Shown: positions 16,516-25,766 of the stretch, in pieces
Position numbering within the stretch: the first letter of the stretch is position 1
How the letters are laid out: every line of letters begins with the position of its first letter
Assembly (NCBI GenBank): GCA_051155755.1
Contig: DAXETY010000019.1
Coordinates: 51,022-115,021, forward strand
Length of the DNA: 64,000 bases
Direction: 5' to 3'
Source: DAXETY01 sp051155755
Lineage (GTDB): Bacteria > Desulfobacterota > Desulfobacteria > Desulfobacterales > SG8-13
Translations under genes and position numbers: made by a program
Notes under the pieces: generated by a model
What the model was told of the DNA's origin: nothing
Database searches by the model: none
The model's input: the letters and a program-made list of their open reading frames with translations, nothing else

Positions 16516-17391
16516 TCAGGGACGTCCGCCTTCTTCCAGGGGCAGCGCGGCACCGCTTTCGTAGCCTTGCCGGCGGGCCAGCAGGTCCAGGTGCAGGGAG
16601 GCAATTTGCTCCAGCGGCGGATAAATCGGCCGCCTAAGGCTGCGCATGTCCACGGTTTTAATATACCGGCGGCAGGTGTCGCAGACCGCCGCCCGCAGTT
16701 CTTTTTCTTCTTCGGTATACAGGTATTTGTGGGCGTTGGGCGCCTGTGTTTCGCAGAAAGGGCAGGTGGTGCGTGGAAAGGACCATTTGTGCCAGCAGAA
16801 GCTGCAGTGCAGGAACCGCCGGCCGGTTTCATCGAGGACGGCAATGCCCGGTAGTTGTCCGCAAATCGGGCAGTACCCTTTTTCCCAATCGCGCCGCAAA
16901 CCGGATAGTTGATCGGCGCAGAAGGAAAGAGACGGCCGCAGACTGCAGTAGGCCACAAATGCCAGCGCGCTGCGGTCGACACCGATTCGGTGGGCCGTCT
17001 CGTTAAAATAGCTTTCCTTTTCATTCAACAGGGCGGAAAACAATTCCTCGGACTGGAATATGGTGTCCCGGGCGCGGGCGATGTTGGCGGCATCGTCGGC
17101 CAAATTGGGGTTGTGGGCCTGAAGAATGCGGCAGATTTCGTCCATCAGCGCTGCCGCAGCCGTGGTATCGAACCGGAAACCGCTGCTGTCGATCAACGGC
17201 AGCGCCTCTTTTTCCTTCACCGCGAGCAGGACTTCCGACAGGTCCGGGGCGGAAAAATCCAACGTCGATCGGCTTTCCTCCTGGGCGAGGAAAATCGCCT
17301 CGTAACAGTCCAGCAGTTCTTTATAGGCAGGCCGCTGGGCGCGCAGGAGCTGCGCCGCACGGCGGATGTGCCCGGAAGCGGGTGCGTTCAT
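16516..17391 (-). CDS. fdhE: Formate dehydrogenase maturation factor FdhE
   Basis: A 291-residue cytoplasmic protein with four CxxC pairs in the C-terminal half: CPICG, CSFCW, CPFCE and CDTCR. These bind iron in FdhE, which is required for activity of exported formate dehydrogenases and is thought to act before Tat export. Length and spacing agree with the family. ATG at 17391 has GGGAG upstream. It is downstream of fdhA and fdhB on the same strand but is separated from them by two strong hairpins (17427-17450 and 17526-17559), so it may be expressed at a lower level than the structural genes. Confidence 0.95.
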   Translation of the reverse strand: MNAPASGHIRRAAQLLRAQRPAYKELLDCYEAIFLAQEESRSTLDFSAPDLSEVLLAVKEKEALPLIDSSGFRFDTTAAAALMDEICRILQAHNPNLADDAANIARARDTIFQSEELFSALLNEKESYFNETAHRIGVDRSALAFVAYCSLRPSLSFCADQLSGLRRDWEKGYCPICGQLPGIAVLDETGRRFLHCSFCWHKWSFPRTTCPFCETQAPNAHKYLYTEEEKELRAAVCDTCRRYIKTVDMRSLRRPIYPPLEQIASLHLDLLARRQGYESGAALPLEEGGRP

Positions 17392-17420
17392 CCGATCTCT
17401 CCCAAGCGGTTAATACCGGC

Positions 17421-17450
17421 ATAAGAAAGGGGGAAGTCCGCCTTCCCCCT
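17421..17450 (-). terminator. Rho-independent terminator between fdhB and fdhE
   Basis: Read on the minus strand, a 9-bp stem AGGGGGAAG/CTTCCCCCT with a 5-base loop is followed by TTTCTTATG. It lies about 30 bases before the fdhE start, so it would end or attenuate transcripts from fdhAB. Confidence 0.75.
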
Positions 17451-17525
17451 GCGCGATTTGGATTCGGACGGCGGGATCGCGAGATTTACGCAACCCGACG
17501 TCGATTCCATTCTGATTCCGGATGT

Positions 17526-17559
17526 CCGGCGGCAGGGGGGCGGGCCCCCCTGCCGCCGG
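17526..17559. repeat. Perfect 16-bp inverted repeat with 2-base centre
   Basis: CCGGCGGCAGGGGGGC is followed by GG and then its exact complement. It starts 19 bases after the fdhB stop. No T run follows on either strand, so it is not a normal terminator. It could stabilise the 3' end of fdhAB mRNA or act as a transcription road block. Confidence 0.8.
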
Positions 17560-17577
17560 TGAATCGGATCGACGGCA

Positions 17578-18297
17578 TCAGAGCAGCTGGGAAGCGGCTC
17601 TGCGCAGCGGCCACAGCATGCGCCGCAGGGCCGCATGGCGGCTGATGCCCGGATTGCTGCGAACGGCGATGGCAAAAGCGTGGTAATAGTCCGGCGCGAA
17701 GGCCGTCAGAAAAATGACCCTGACGTCCTGCGGGTCGAGCAACTGGGCGTTGGGATACTTCGGTTGCACTTCGGCCAGCCGCTGCTCGGCCAGCTCCAGC
17801 ATGGCTTCGCGTTCGCCGAAGTTCATGGCGCCGGTGGGACACACCTTGACACAGGCCGGCTCCAGGCCGTTTTTCACCCGGTCGATGCACATGTCGCACT
17901 TGGCCAGCACCCCGTCGGGTCCCTTGCGGGGAATGTCGTAAGGACACGACTGGATGACCGATTCCGCATCGACCTCGCGGGTCCGGGCCGTGTAGAGCAC
18001 GGCGCCGGTGGCCTCGTCGGTGAAGATCGCTCGCGGATCGTCAGCCTCGTGCTGGCAGGGCGGTTCTAGGCAGTGGCGGCACTGATCCGGGAAAAACAAC
18101 CAGCGCAGTTGACCGTCGATGGCCGTCTCTTCCATACGGACCAGCTTGTAGGTCTGAAAGGAGAGATCTTTCGGATTCTGGTAGCTGCCACGGTTTTCGG
18201 TTTGCTCCGCCGGCAGATCATGCCACTGCTTGCAGGCGACCTGACAGGCGCGGCAGGCGGTGCACACGGTGGTGTCGATGAAAAACGATTTGCTCAT
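17578..18297 (-). CDS. fdhB: Formate dehydrogenase iron-sulfur (beta) subunit
   Basis: A 239-residue ferredoxin-type electron transfer subunit. It has 12 Cys in cluster motifs (CTACRACQVACKQW, CRHCLEPPC, SCPYD, CDMC and ACVKVCPTGAM), enough for three [4Fe-4S] clusters, as in the Desulfovibrio gigas enzyme. There is no C-terminal membrane helix, unlike E. coli FdnH, so the AB dimer should be soluble. It has no signal peptide and is probably exported with the Tat-bearing alpha subunit. ATG 18297 has an excellent AAGGAGGTGATC. It follows fdhA by 18 bases. Electrons probably go to periplasmic cytochromes c. Confidence 0.95.
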   Translation of the reverse strand: MSKSFFIDTTVCTACRACQVACKQWHDLPAEQTENRGSYQNPKDLSFQTYKLVRMEETAIDGQLRWLFFPDQCRHCLEPPCQHEADDPRAIFTDEATGAVLYTARTREVDAESVIQSCPYDIPRKGPDGVLAKCDMCIDRVKNGLEPACVKVCPTGAMNFGEREAMLELAEQRLAEVQPKYPNAQLLDPQDVRVIFLTAFAPDYYHAFAIAVRSNPGISRHAALRRMLWPLRRAASQLL

Positions 18298-18315
18298 GAA
18301 AGATCACCTCCTTTC

Positions 18316-21300
18316 TCAGATCTTGGTGACGTTGACCATGAAGGCCTTGGTTTCGGGGATGCGGGTGTTGGGGTCGCCGGTGGACGGCGTCAGCAGGTTG
18401 GCACTGTCCTCCCGGCCGTTTTCCGGTTTTATCCACCCGTAATGCCAGGGCAGGCCCACCTGGTGCACGGTGGTGTCGGCCACCTTGAAGGGCTTGAAGC
18501 GCTGGGTGACGATGGCCGTGGCTTCGACCGAACCCCGCGGGGAGACCACCCGGACGCGCTCGCCGTTTTGGATCTGCTTTAATTTGGCCAGCTCCTCGCT
18601 CATCTCTACGAACATCTGGGGCTGCATTTCCAGCAGGTACGGCTGGTAGCGGGTCATAAGACCGGTCTGCCAGTGCTCTACCACCCGATAGGTGGTACCC
18701 ACGTAAGGGTAACGCGGATCGCAGGTGGCCCACTCGTCGGCTTTGCCGCCGTACACCGGCGCGGTGGGATTCATGCGCTGGGCGTTGAGCAGGTTTTTTT
18801 CCACCGGGCATTCCAACGGTTCGTAATGTTCGGGGAACGGTCCGTCGGCCCGACCGGGACCGAAAATCTGCCCGTGCCCGTGCTTGCGCATAATGAACGG
18901 GTGTTTGCTTTTCGGATTCTTGAAACCTTCGGCGGTGACCAGCGGCGGCCAGCCGCCGTCGGGCACATCGCCGGCCCACTTGTCGCCGGTCCATTTGATG
19001 ACCCAGTCCTGGGCATCCCAGGGTTGTCCTTTCGGGTTCACCGAGGCGCGGTTGTAAATGATGCGGCGGTTGACCGGCCAGCACCACGAAAATTCCGGAT
19101 ACAGACCGATCTGGTTTTCGGCGTCCTTGGGACTGCGGCGGGCGGCCATGTTGCCCTTCTCGGTGTAGCTGTTGCAATACAGCCAGTTGGCCGAAGACGT
19201 GGAGCCGTCGGCCTGCAGAAAGGCAAAACTGGGCACCAGGGTGCCTTTTTTATAGGTCGTGCCCTTGATCGTAACGTCCTTTAGAAAATAGCCGTTGATT
19301 GCTTTGGCCACCTTGTGCGCATCAAATTCGCCGTCGGTTTCGTAGTCCCACTTCAGATTGCGGATGGCCTCGGAACTTGCGCCGGGATCTTTTTCGTAGA
19401 GGGCTTTGAGACGCCGGCCCAGATCCAGAATGATGTCGCCGTCGGGACGGCTGTTGCCCATCGGCTTGGGACCCCGGTAGCGCCACTGCATCCAGCGGCC
19501 GCTGTTGGTGATGCTGCCTTCCTTTTCCACCGAAACACAGGCCGGCAGAAAAAAGACCTCGGTTTTGACCTGCGAAGGAACCATGCCGGGGCCTCTCCAG
19601 AACGAGCCGGTTTCGTTGTCGAAAAGATTGACGTTGACCATCCAGTTGAGATTTTTCAGTGCCTGCCGGGTTTTTCCGGCGTTGGAGCCGCTGCAGGCCG
19701 GGTTCTGGCCCCAGGCAAAAAATCCCTTGATGCTGCCGTTGTACATTTCGTCGAAGATGTCGAGCCAGGAATAGGCTTTGCCGTCGTCGACCTTGGGCAG
19801 CCAGGAATAGCCGAAATCGTTTTCGGCCGAAGCGGTTTCACCGAAGAACGATTTCAACAGGCTGACCGAATACTTGGGAAAATTCGACCACCAGTTGGCC
19901 GACATGGGATCCTGGCTCACCGGGGTGTTCTTCTCGTTGTAGACCGCCAGGGTCGGCATCGAGGCCCGCGGCGTGCCCAGATATCCCGGCCAGATGTGCC
20001 ACAGCAGGCAGTGATCGGTGGAACCCTGCACGTTGGATTCGCCGCGCAGCGCGTTAACGCCGCCGCCGGCCACCCCCATGTTGCCCAGCAGCAACTGGAT
20101 GATGGCCATGGTGCGGATGTTCTGCACCCCGACCGTGTGCTGGGTCCAGCCCATGGCGTACATGATGGTGCCGGCCTTGCCCGGCTTGCCGGTGGCCGCG
20201 TAAGCCTTGTAAACCTTCATCAGATCCGGCTTCGGCGTACCGGTGATGCTGGAGACCACATCCGGATTGTAGCGGCTGAAGTGTTTCTTGAGCAGCTGGA
20301 AGACGCAGTTTGGATCTTTGAGGGTGCGATCGATTTTGGGGGCACCGTATTTGTCGGTCTGAAAGGACCACTGGCTCTTGTCGTAGCTGCGGGTGTCGGG
20401 GTCATAGCCGGCGAACAGTCCGTCTTTGAAGTAGAAGTCGTCGTTTACGATGAACCCCGCGTTGGTGTACTGGGCCACGTATTCTTCGTGGTAAAGGTTG
20501 TTGTCGAGGATGTACTTGATCATCCCGCCCAGAAAGGCGATGTCGGTCCCCGAGCGCAGCGCGGTGTACATGTCCGCTTTGGATGAAGTCCGCGTGAAGC
20601 GCGGGTCGACGCTGATCACCGGCGTGCCGCGCCTCTGGGCCTCTAGGACGTACCGGAAGGAAACGGGATGGTTCTCGGCAGCGTTGCTACCCATGATCAG
20701 GATGCAGTCGCTGTTTTTGATGTCGATCCAATGATTGGTCATTGCGCCGCGTCCGAACGACTCTGCCAGAGCCGCAACCGTGGCGCTGTGTCAGATACGG
20801 GCCTGGTGTTCGAGATACACCAGTCCCAACGAGCGCATGAGGGCCTGGTAAATCCAGCACTCTTCGTTGTCCAGTGCGGCACTGCCCACCGAGGCGATGC
20901 CGACGGTGCGATTGACTGTCTGGCCCTTGGCGTTGGTCTTTTCGAACGAGGCGTCCCGGGTGGCCTTGGCCCGCTTGGCGATTTCATCGAGGGCCCAGTC
21001 CCAGGAAACGGTTTCCCACCGGTCCGAATAGGGCGCCCGGTACATCGGTTCGGTGACTCGCTGGTCGTTTTCCGACAGCTGCGACAGCGAGGCGCCTTTG
21101 GAGCAAAGCGTGCCCCGGTTGATGACGTGGTCCGGGTCGCCTTCGATGTTGATGACCCGGCCGTCGCCGGATTTTCTGGTGTGCACGATCACACCGCATC
21201 CCACGGCACAGTAAGGGCAGATCGAGGTGGTCTCCTTGGCATACTGCGTTTTGAGCATCTGGGCGTGGGCTTTGACCGGCTTCAGATCGAAGCCCAGTCC

Positions 21301-21366
21301 GCTGACGGCCAGACCGGCTGCCGTAGCACCCGAAATCTGGATGAATTGCCTGCGGGTGACATCCAT
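18316..21366 (-). CDS. fdhA: Selenocysteine formate dehydrogenase alpha subunit (Sec192)
   Basis: Oxidises formate to CO2 at a molybdenum or tungsten bis-pyranopterin site. The frame from ATG 21366 (AAGGAGG upstream) to 18316 is broken only by TGA at 20793-20791. Read as selenocysteine it gives QARI-U-HSATVAALA, the exact place of Sec in known formate dehydrogenases, and 1016 residues in all. The N-terminus carries a Tat signal (TRRQFIQISG), so the enzyme is periplasmic. A [4Fe-4S] motif follows (CPYCAVGCG and TLCSKG). The region after Sec192 (FGRGAMTNHWIDI) and the C-terminal cofactor domain are intact. A SECIS-like hairpin lies at 20758-20774. Cotranscribed with fdhB; fdhE follows. Confidence 0.97.
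20758..20774 (-). promoter_or_regulatory. SECIS-like hairpin for fdhA Sec192
   Basis: Sixteen bases after the TGA, on the minus strand, CGGCTCT pairs with AGAGTCG (7 bp, one G-U) around the loop GGC. The loop starts 24 bases after the TGA. It shares the GGC loop with the hairpin at 12745-12763. Confidence 0.7.
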
Positions 21367-21598
21367 GGGCGAACCTCCTTTCGTTGATTGGCGATTCCGT
21401 TTACAAAAAAGGGCTTCCCCCGGCCCTGATAATGGTCACCGATTCCAGATCGGTGCGAAATCGGGAAAGGGCTGTCGGTTCGGTTATGCGGGTATCGAAG
21501 GCTTCGGTTTTTTCAGGTGCGCTCGAAAACCGTAAAACGAATCAGCGGGCAGTAGAATGGTTTGAATTTATCGGCAGCGTTTTCCCCGGTTCAATTTC

Positions 21599-21627
21599 AC
21601 ATAATCAAGTAATTTTCCCCTTGTCAA
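21599..21627 (-). promoter_or_regulatory. Putative sigma-70 promoter of fdhAB
   Basis: On the minus strand TTGACA (21627-21622), 17 bases, then TTATGT (21604-21599). It lies about 235 bases before the fdhA start, so the mRNA would have a long leader. The rest of the gene-free stretch 21367-21681 is AT-rich around 21590-21655, and I see no other clear element in it. Confidence 0.5.
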
Positions 21628-21681
21628 TTCGAAATTCCAAATAATTAAAATTGCTTCGATCCGGATGCATGGCCTTTCCGA

Positions 21682-22218
21682 TTACCCTCGTCGCGACGGG
21701 CCCGGCCGATCCGAGCCCGGGCACCATGCGTGGGAAACATCCCTGCCGCGCAGACTTTCGTAGAGCGCGATCCCGACAGCCGTCGACAGGTTCAAACTAC
21801 GGATGGCGCCCTTGGTGGGGATGTAATAGGTGGCATTTGAAAAACGGCTGGAAATGGGCGCCGGCAGGCCGCGGGATTCGGAGCCGAAAACCAGAAACAG
21901 CCGGCGGGTTGCCGGCAGTTTTCGAAACGACTGGCGGCCGAACTTTGTGATCAGTGCGATTTCTTCGCCCTTGGGGGCCATGGTCGTTTCAAATTGGGCA
22001 AAATCATCCCACACCCTCAGGGCCACCTTCGGCCAATAATCCAGGCCTGCTCTTTTCAACTGCCGGCTGTCCAGTGAAAATCCCAGAGGGTGGATCAGAT
22101 GCAGCACCGCATCGGTCGCCACGCAGGTGCGCCCGGCGTTGCCGGTATTCCAGTGGATTTCCGGGGCGATCAGCACCACGTGCCGTTCGAGGCATCCGGT
22201 TTCCGGTTCAATGGGCAT
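21682..22218 (-). CDS. trmL: tRNA (cytidine/uridine(34)-2'-O)-methyltransferase TrmL
   Basis: A 178-residue SPOUT-family enzyme that methylates the ribose of the wobble base in certain leucine tRNAs. Motifs are LIAPEIHWNTGNAGRTC at the N-terminus, FLVFGSESRGLP in the middle and a knot region with IRSLNLSTAVGIALYE. These are diagnostic of TrmL. The start at 22218 gives a normal N-terminus; the frame remains open to 22368 but the extra residues look non-coding. The ribosome site is weak. It is divergent from the amidohydrolase gene, with 148 bases between them. Confidence 0.9.
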   Translation of the reverse strand: MPIEPETGCLERHVVLIAPEIHWNTGNAGRTCVATDAVLHLIHPLGFSLDSRQLKRAGLDYWPKVALRVWDDFAQFETTMAPKGEEIALITKFGRQSFRKLPATRRLFLVFGSESRGLPAPISSRFSNATYYIPTKGAIRSLNLSTAVGIALYESLRGRDVSHAWCPGSDRPGPSRRG

Positions 22219-22366
22219 TGTGCCGGGATCCGTGATCGAGTGCCGGGATTGTGTTTCTGCGTGTCCGGCACGCCGGGTTGTTGCTTGCGAAGGTTGTCTG
22301 TGAAGGCTATATTGTGTCAAAACCGAAATTTGGTCAACCCCGGCTGCAAGGTCAGCGGAGCACTCC

Positions 22367-23215
22367 ATGATTCTGGATTTTCACACCCACGTATTCCCGG
22401 AAGCCATTCGGAATCGGCCCGAAGCTTATTTTGCGTCCGAACCGGAATTCGCCATGCTTTATGACACTCCCAAGGCCCGTATGGCCGGTGCCGCCGAACT
22501 GGTTGCGGCCATGGACGCCGAGGGCGTAGACCGCTCGGTGATCTTCGGATTTCCGTGGCGCAGCCGAGATGTATTTCGCCGTCACAATGACTACGTGCAG
22601 GAATGCGTGCAACGCTTTCCGGACCGCCTGATCGGTTTCGGATGCTTCGACTGCTTGCATCCGGAAGCCGCCGACGAAACCCGGCGCTGCCTGGAGGCGG
22701 GCATGGCCGGTATCGGGGAGCTGGCAATTTACGGCGCCGGCATCGATGCCGACGGCCTGCGGCGGATGGTGCCGGTGATGGCGCTGTGCCGCGAGGCCGG
22801 CGTACCGGTGCTGATTCACACCAACGAACCCCTGGGACATCAATATCCCGGCAAGACCCCCAACACGCTGGCCCAGATTTTCGCGCTCATCGAACGCTTT
22901 GCGGAAAATCGCCTGGTTCTGGCCCACTGGGGCGGCGGCGTTTTTTTCTACAATCTGCTGAAAAAGCAGGTGCCCGAGAAACTGCGCAACGTGTATTTCG
23001 ATACGGCGGCATCCCCGTTTCTCTACGATCCGGCGATTTACAGCCTGGCCGCCGCCATCATCGGGCCTGAAAAAATCCTGCTGGGCAGTGACTTTCCGCT
23101 CATTCGTCCCGGCCGGTACCTGCAGGAAATTCGCAGCTCCGGACTCGGGGAAAGCGCCATTCGCTGCATCTGCGGTCAGAACGCCGCCGCTCTTCTGGCC
23201 CTGGAGACGGCATGA
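22367..23215 (+). CDS. Amidohydrolase-family metal-dependent hydrolase
   Basis: A 282-residue TIM-barrel hydrolase of the amidohydrolase 2 group. It has the N-terminal metal site DFHTHVFPE, then LIHTNE, LVLAHWGGG and the late LLGSDFPL aspartate. These ligands bind one divalent metal. Relatives hydrolyse or decarboxylate aromatic and cyclic substrates, and this one cannot be assigned. ATG 22367 has GGAG upstream. It overlaps the following Cys-cluster gene by 4 bases (ATGA), which indicates translational coupling. Confidence 0.85.
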   Translation: MILDFHTHVFPEAIRNRPEAYFASEPEFAMLYDTPKARMAGAAELVAAMDAEGVDRSVIFGFPWRSRDVFRRHNDYVQECVQRFPDRLIGFGCFDCLHPEAADETRRCLEAGMAGIGELAIYGAGIDADGLRRMVPVMALCREAGVPVLIHTNEPLGHQYPGKTPNTLAQIFALIERFAENRLVLAHWGGGVFFYNLLKKQVPEKLRNVYFDTAASPFLYDPAIYSLAAAIIGPEKILLGSDFPLIRPGRYLQEIRSSGLGESAIRCICGQNAAALLALETA

Positions 23216-23916
23216 ATCCCCCAACGATGGACATCGATGCCAGGTTGAACATTCTGGACTGCTTCTACGCCGTCTACGATCGCTTCGCCGGTTCGCTGGA
23301 AACGGCCTGCCGCAAACACTGTGCCGAATGCTGCACCTGCAACGTCACCCTGACCACCCTGGAGGCCTACCGTATGTTGACCGGCCTGACGGCCGAAGGC
23401 CGTGACGCCATGCGGCGGCACATCGAAGCGGCCGGCCGGCGGAGACGATTTCAGCCGCAGCTCACGGTCAATGCCATCGCCGAACGGTGTCTGCAGGGCC
23501 GGGAGATACCGGAAGAAAGCGCCGATCCGTCCTGGGGGCGCTGTCCGTTGCTGGAAGGCGATCTTTGCAGCGCGTATCCGGTGCGCCCCCTGGGATGCCG
23601 CTGTTTTGTCTCGCGGCAGCCCTGCCGTTCGAACGGCTGCGCTGACGTGGAAGAGCGGGTTGTTTCGGTCAACCACGTATTTCTTCAAATGGTGGAACAC
23701 CTCGATGCCGCCGGATGCTCGGGCAACCTGACCGATGTGCTCAGCGTGCTGACCGACGAAAGACACGGTCGGCAGTACCGCCAGGGAACCCTGCGCTGCC
23801 GTCGCAGCACCGGACTGATCGCCAATCGACCGGTAAAAGCCCTGATGATCCCACCGCGGCACCGCAAGGATTTGGAACCGATACTGGTCGCCCTGCGTGC
23901 CTGTTTTCCTTATTAA
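23212..23916 (+). CDS. Cysteine-cluster (YkgJ-like) protein
   Basis: A 234-residue protein with a dense Cys cluster near the N-terminus (CRKHCAECCTCN) and a second set (RCPLLEGDLCSAYPVRPLGCRCF, split around residues 108-130), plus QPCRSNGC. This is the layout of the zinc/iron-chelating Cys-cluster family. The function is unknown; a metal-binding or Fe-S role is inferred. Its start overlaps the amidohydrolase stop by 4 bases, so the two are co-translated. It is distinct from the partial family member at the left edge of the window, with little similarity outside the Cys motifs. Confidence 0.82.
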   Translation: MNPPTMDIDARLNILDCFYAVYDRFAGSLETACRKHCAECCTCNVTLTTLEAYRMLTGLTAEGRDAMRRHIEAAGRRRRFQPQLTVNAIAERCLQGREIPEESADPSWGRCPLLEGDLCSAYPVRPLGCRCFVSRQPCRSNGCADVEERVVSVNHVFLQMVEHLDAAGCSGNLTDVLSVLTDERHGRQYRQGTLRCRRSTGLIANRPVKALMIPPRHRKDLEPILVALRACFPY

Positions 23917-23920
23917 ACAT

Positions 23921-23945
23921 CGAAACCGAGCGTTTCAAATTTCGG
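23921..23945. repeat. Short hairpin repeat, copy 3
   Basis: CGAAACCGAGCGTTTCAAAT, continuing TTCGG, lies in the 51-base gap before the SLC13 gene. It carries the same GAAAC/GTTTC stem as 12441-12463, in the opposite orientation. It starts 4 bases after the preceding stop codon but is not followed by a T run. Confidence 0.45.
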
Positions 23946-23967
23946 AAACCGGAATGGAAATCCCTTG

Positions 23968-25743
23968 ATGGAAATCACGATCGTTTCGCTGATTCTGGTG
24001 GCGGCCCTTGCACTGCTGGTTACCGAGTGGCTGCCGGTCGATCTCACGGCCATCGGGATCATGGTGGCACTGATGCTGACCGGAATTCTCGAGCCCCTGG
24101 AGGCAGTGGCCGGCTTTGCGAATCCGGCGGTGATCACCGTTGCGGCCATGTTTATGGTCAGCCGAGGCATGATCCGCACCGGAGCGGTGGGCTACATCGG
24201 CCAGAAGGTCATCGAGATGTCCCGCGGCAGCACGCTTCTGGCCATGCTGGTCGTACTGCTGGTGGTCGGCATCTCTTCGGCGTTCATCAACAACACCCCG
24301 GTGGTGGTGCTGTTTATCCCCATTGTCCTCAGTCTCAGCTGCGAACTGGGATTCAGCCCGTCGAAATTTTTGATACCGGTTTCCTACGCCTCGATTCTGG
24401 CAGGCACCTGCACGCTGATCGGCACCTCGACCAACATCATCGTCAGCGATCTGAGCGCATCCTACGGCTATCGCCCGCTGGGAATGTTCGAACTGGCGCA
24501 GCTCGGCGTGCCCCTGGCGCTGCTGGGGATCGCTTTTCTGCTGTTCGCCGCACCGCGTCTGATGCCGGCGCACCTCTCGCCGGTCTGTGAAATGGAAGAT
24601 GCCGAAAACCGGCGCTACCTGGCGGAATTTCTCATCCCCCCGGCGAGCCCACTGATCGGCCGAAAAGCCGCTGAAGTCTTTTCTCAGCAGTATCCGGGCA
24701 TACAGGTGCTGGAGTTGATCCGCGATGAACACATTTATTATCCGGAGCGGGACCCGGTCACCATCACCCCCGGCGACCTGTTGCTGGTCAAGGGCGCGGT
24801 CAGTGACCTGGTCGAGGCCATGGCCGGCGACGATATCGAAATGCCGCTGGCCGAGACCGGCCTGGAGTTCGGCTCCGGTGAAAAAGCCTCCGTGGTGGTG
24901 GAGCTGGTGTTTCCGCCCAACTCCGGGCTGATCGGCCAGCGCCTGAGCCGCAGCCGCCTGTCCAGGGATCCCGACATTCACATCATCGCCATGCAGCGCA
25001 GCGGCATGCATTACAGCCAAAACAAACTGGCCGACATCCGACTGCGCACCGGAGACGTCTTGTTGATCTGGTGCCCGGAGAGCCGTCTGAAACGACTGCG
25101 GGCCGAAACCGACCTGATCATTGTCGAAGACGTCCACCATGAAATCGTTTTGCGGGGCAAGGCGCCGCTGGCCTTTGCGATTTTCGGCGCGCTGCTGGCG
25201 GCGGCCAGTTTCGGTCTGGCCGATATCATGGTCTGTGCCCTGGCGGCCGTGTTCGCCATGATCGTCACCGGCTGTTTACAGATGCGCGATGCCTACCGCA
25301 CCATCCAGGGAAACGTGCTGATGCTGATCGTCGGCACCATCGCGCTGGGGGCGGCCATGGAGAAAACCGGGGCTTCGCGATATTATGCCGATTTGTTTTT
25401 GTCTTTGTTCGCCGGATCGGGTCCGGCGCCGATCCTGGGGGCCATGTTGCTGCTGACCAGTGTCAGCACCCAGCTGTTGAGCAACAATGCCACGGCGGTG
25501 TTGATCCTTCCCATTGCCATATCCACGGCTCTGACCCTGAATGTCGATCCCAGGCCCTTTATCATTGCGGTGTGTTTCGGCGCCAGCGCCTGCTATGCCA
25601 CTCCGATCGGCTATCAGACGAATTTGCTGGTCTACGGTCCCGGCGGATATCGCTTCAGCGATTATCTGAAGCTGGGCATTCCGCTGAACATCATGGTCCT
25701 GGGGCTGGGAACGCTGCTGATACCGGTCTTCTGGCCGTTTTGA
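23968..25743 (+). CDS. SLC13-family anion permease with two TrkA-C domains
   Basis: A 591-residue inner-membrane transporter. Membrane helices fill about residues 5-200 and 400-590. They hold the paired family motifs with SAFINNTPVVVL and TLIGTSTNIIV, and later LLSNNATAVLI and YATPIGYQTNLLVYGPGGY. Between the halves are two TrkA-C (RCK-C) regulatory domains, about 205-390, each ending in a GDLLL or GDVLL turn. Family members carry sulfate, dicarboxylates or other anions with Na+. In a likely sulfate reducer sulfate is a tempting substrate but it is not shown. ATG 23968 is used, next to an in-frame TTG at 23965. The gene converges on the DUF2062 gene. Confidence 0.9.
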   Translation: MEITIVSLILVAALALLVTEWLPVDLTAIGIMVALMLTGILEPLEAVAGFANPAVITVAAMFMVSRGMIRTGAVGYIGQKVIEMSRGSTLLAMLVVLLVVGISSAFINNTPVVVLFIPIVLSLSCELGFSPSKFLIPVSYASILAGTCTLIGTSTNIIVSDLSASYGYRPLGMFELAQLGVPLALLGIAFLLFAAPRLMPAHLSPVCEMEDAENRRYLAEFLIPPASPLIGRKAAEVFSQQYPGIQVLELIRDEHIYYPERDPVTITPGDLLLVKGAVSDLVEAMAGDDIEMPLAETGLEFGSGEKASVVVELVFPPNSGLIGQRLSRSRLSRDPDIHIIAMQRSGMHYSQNKLADIRLRTGDVLLIWCPESRLKRLRAETDLIIVEDVHHEIVLRGKAPLAFAIFGALLAAASFGLADIMVCALAAVFAMIVTGCLQMRDAYRTIQGNVLMLIVGTIALGAAMEKTGASRYYADLFLSLFAGSGPAPILGAMLLLTSVSTQLLSNNATAVLILPIAISTALTLNVDPRPFIIAVCFGASACYATPIGYQTNLLVYGPGGYRFSDYLKLGIPLNIMVLGLGTLLIPVFWPF

Positions 25744-25766
25744 TCCCGCCGGTACGCAAAGAAATG

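Noticed and set aside
18316..21366. fdhA as two separate genes or a pseudogene broken by TGA
   Set aside because: The TGA lies exactly at the selenocysteine position of formate dehydrogenases, both flanks match the family without a gap, and a SECIS-like hairpin follows.
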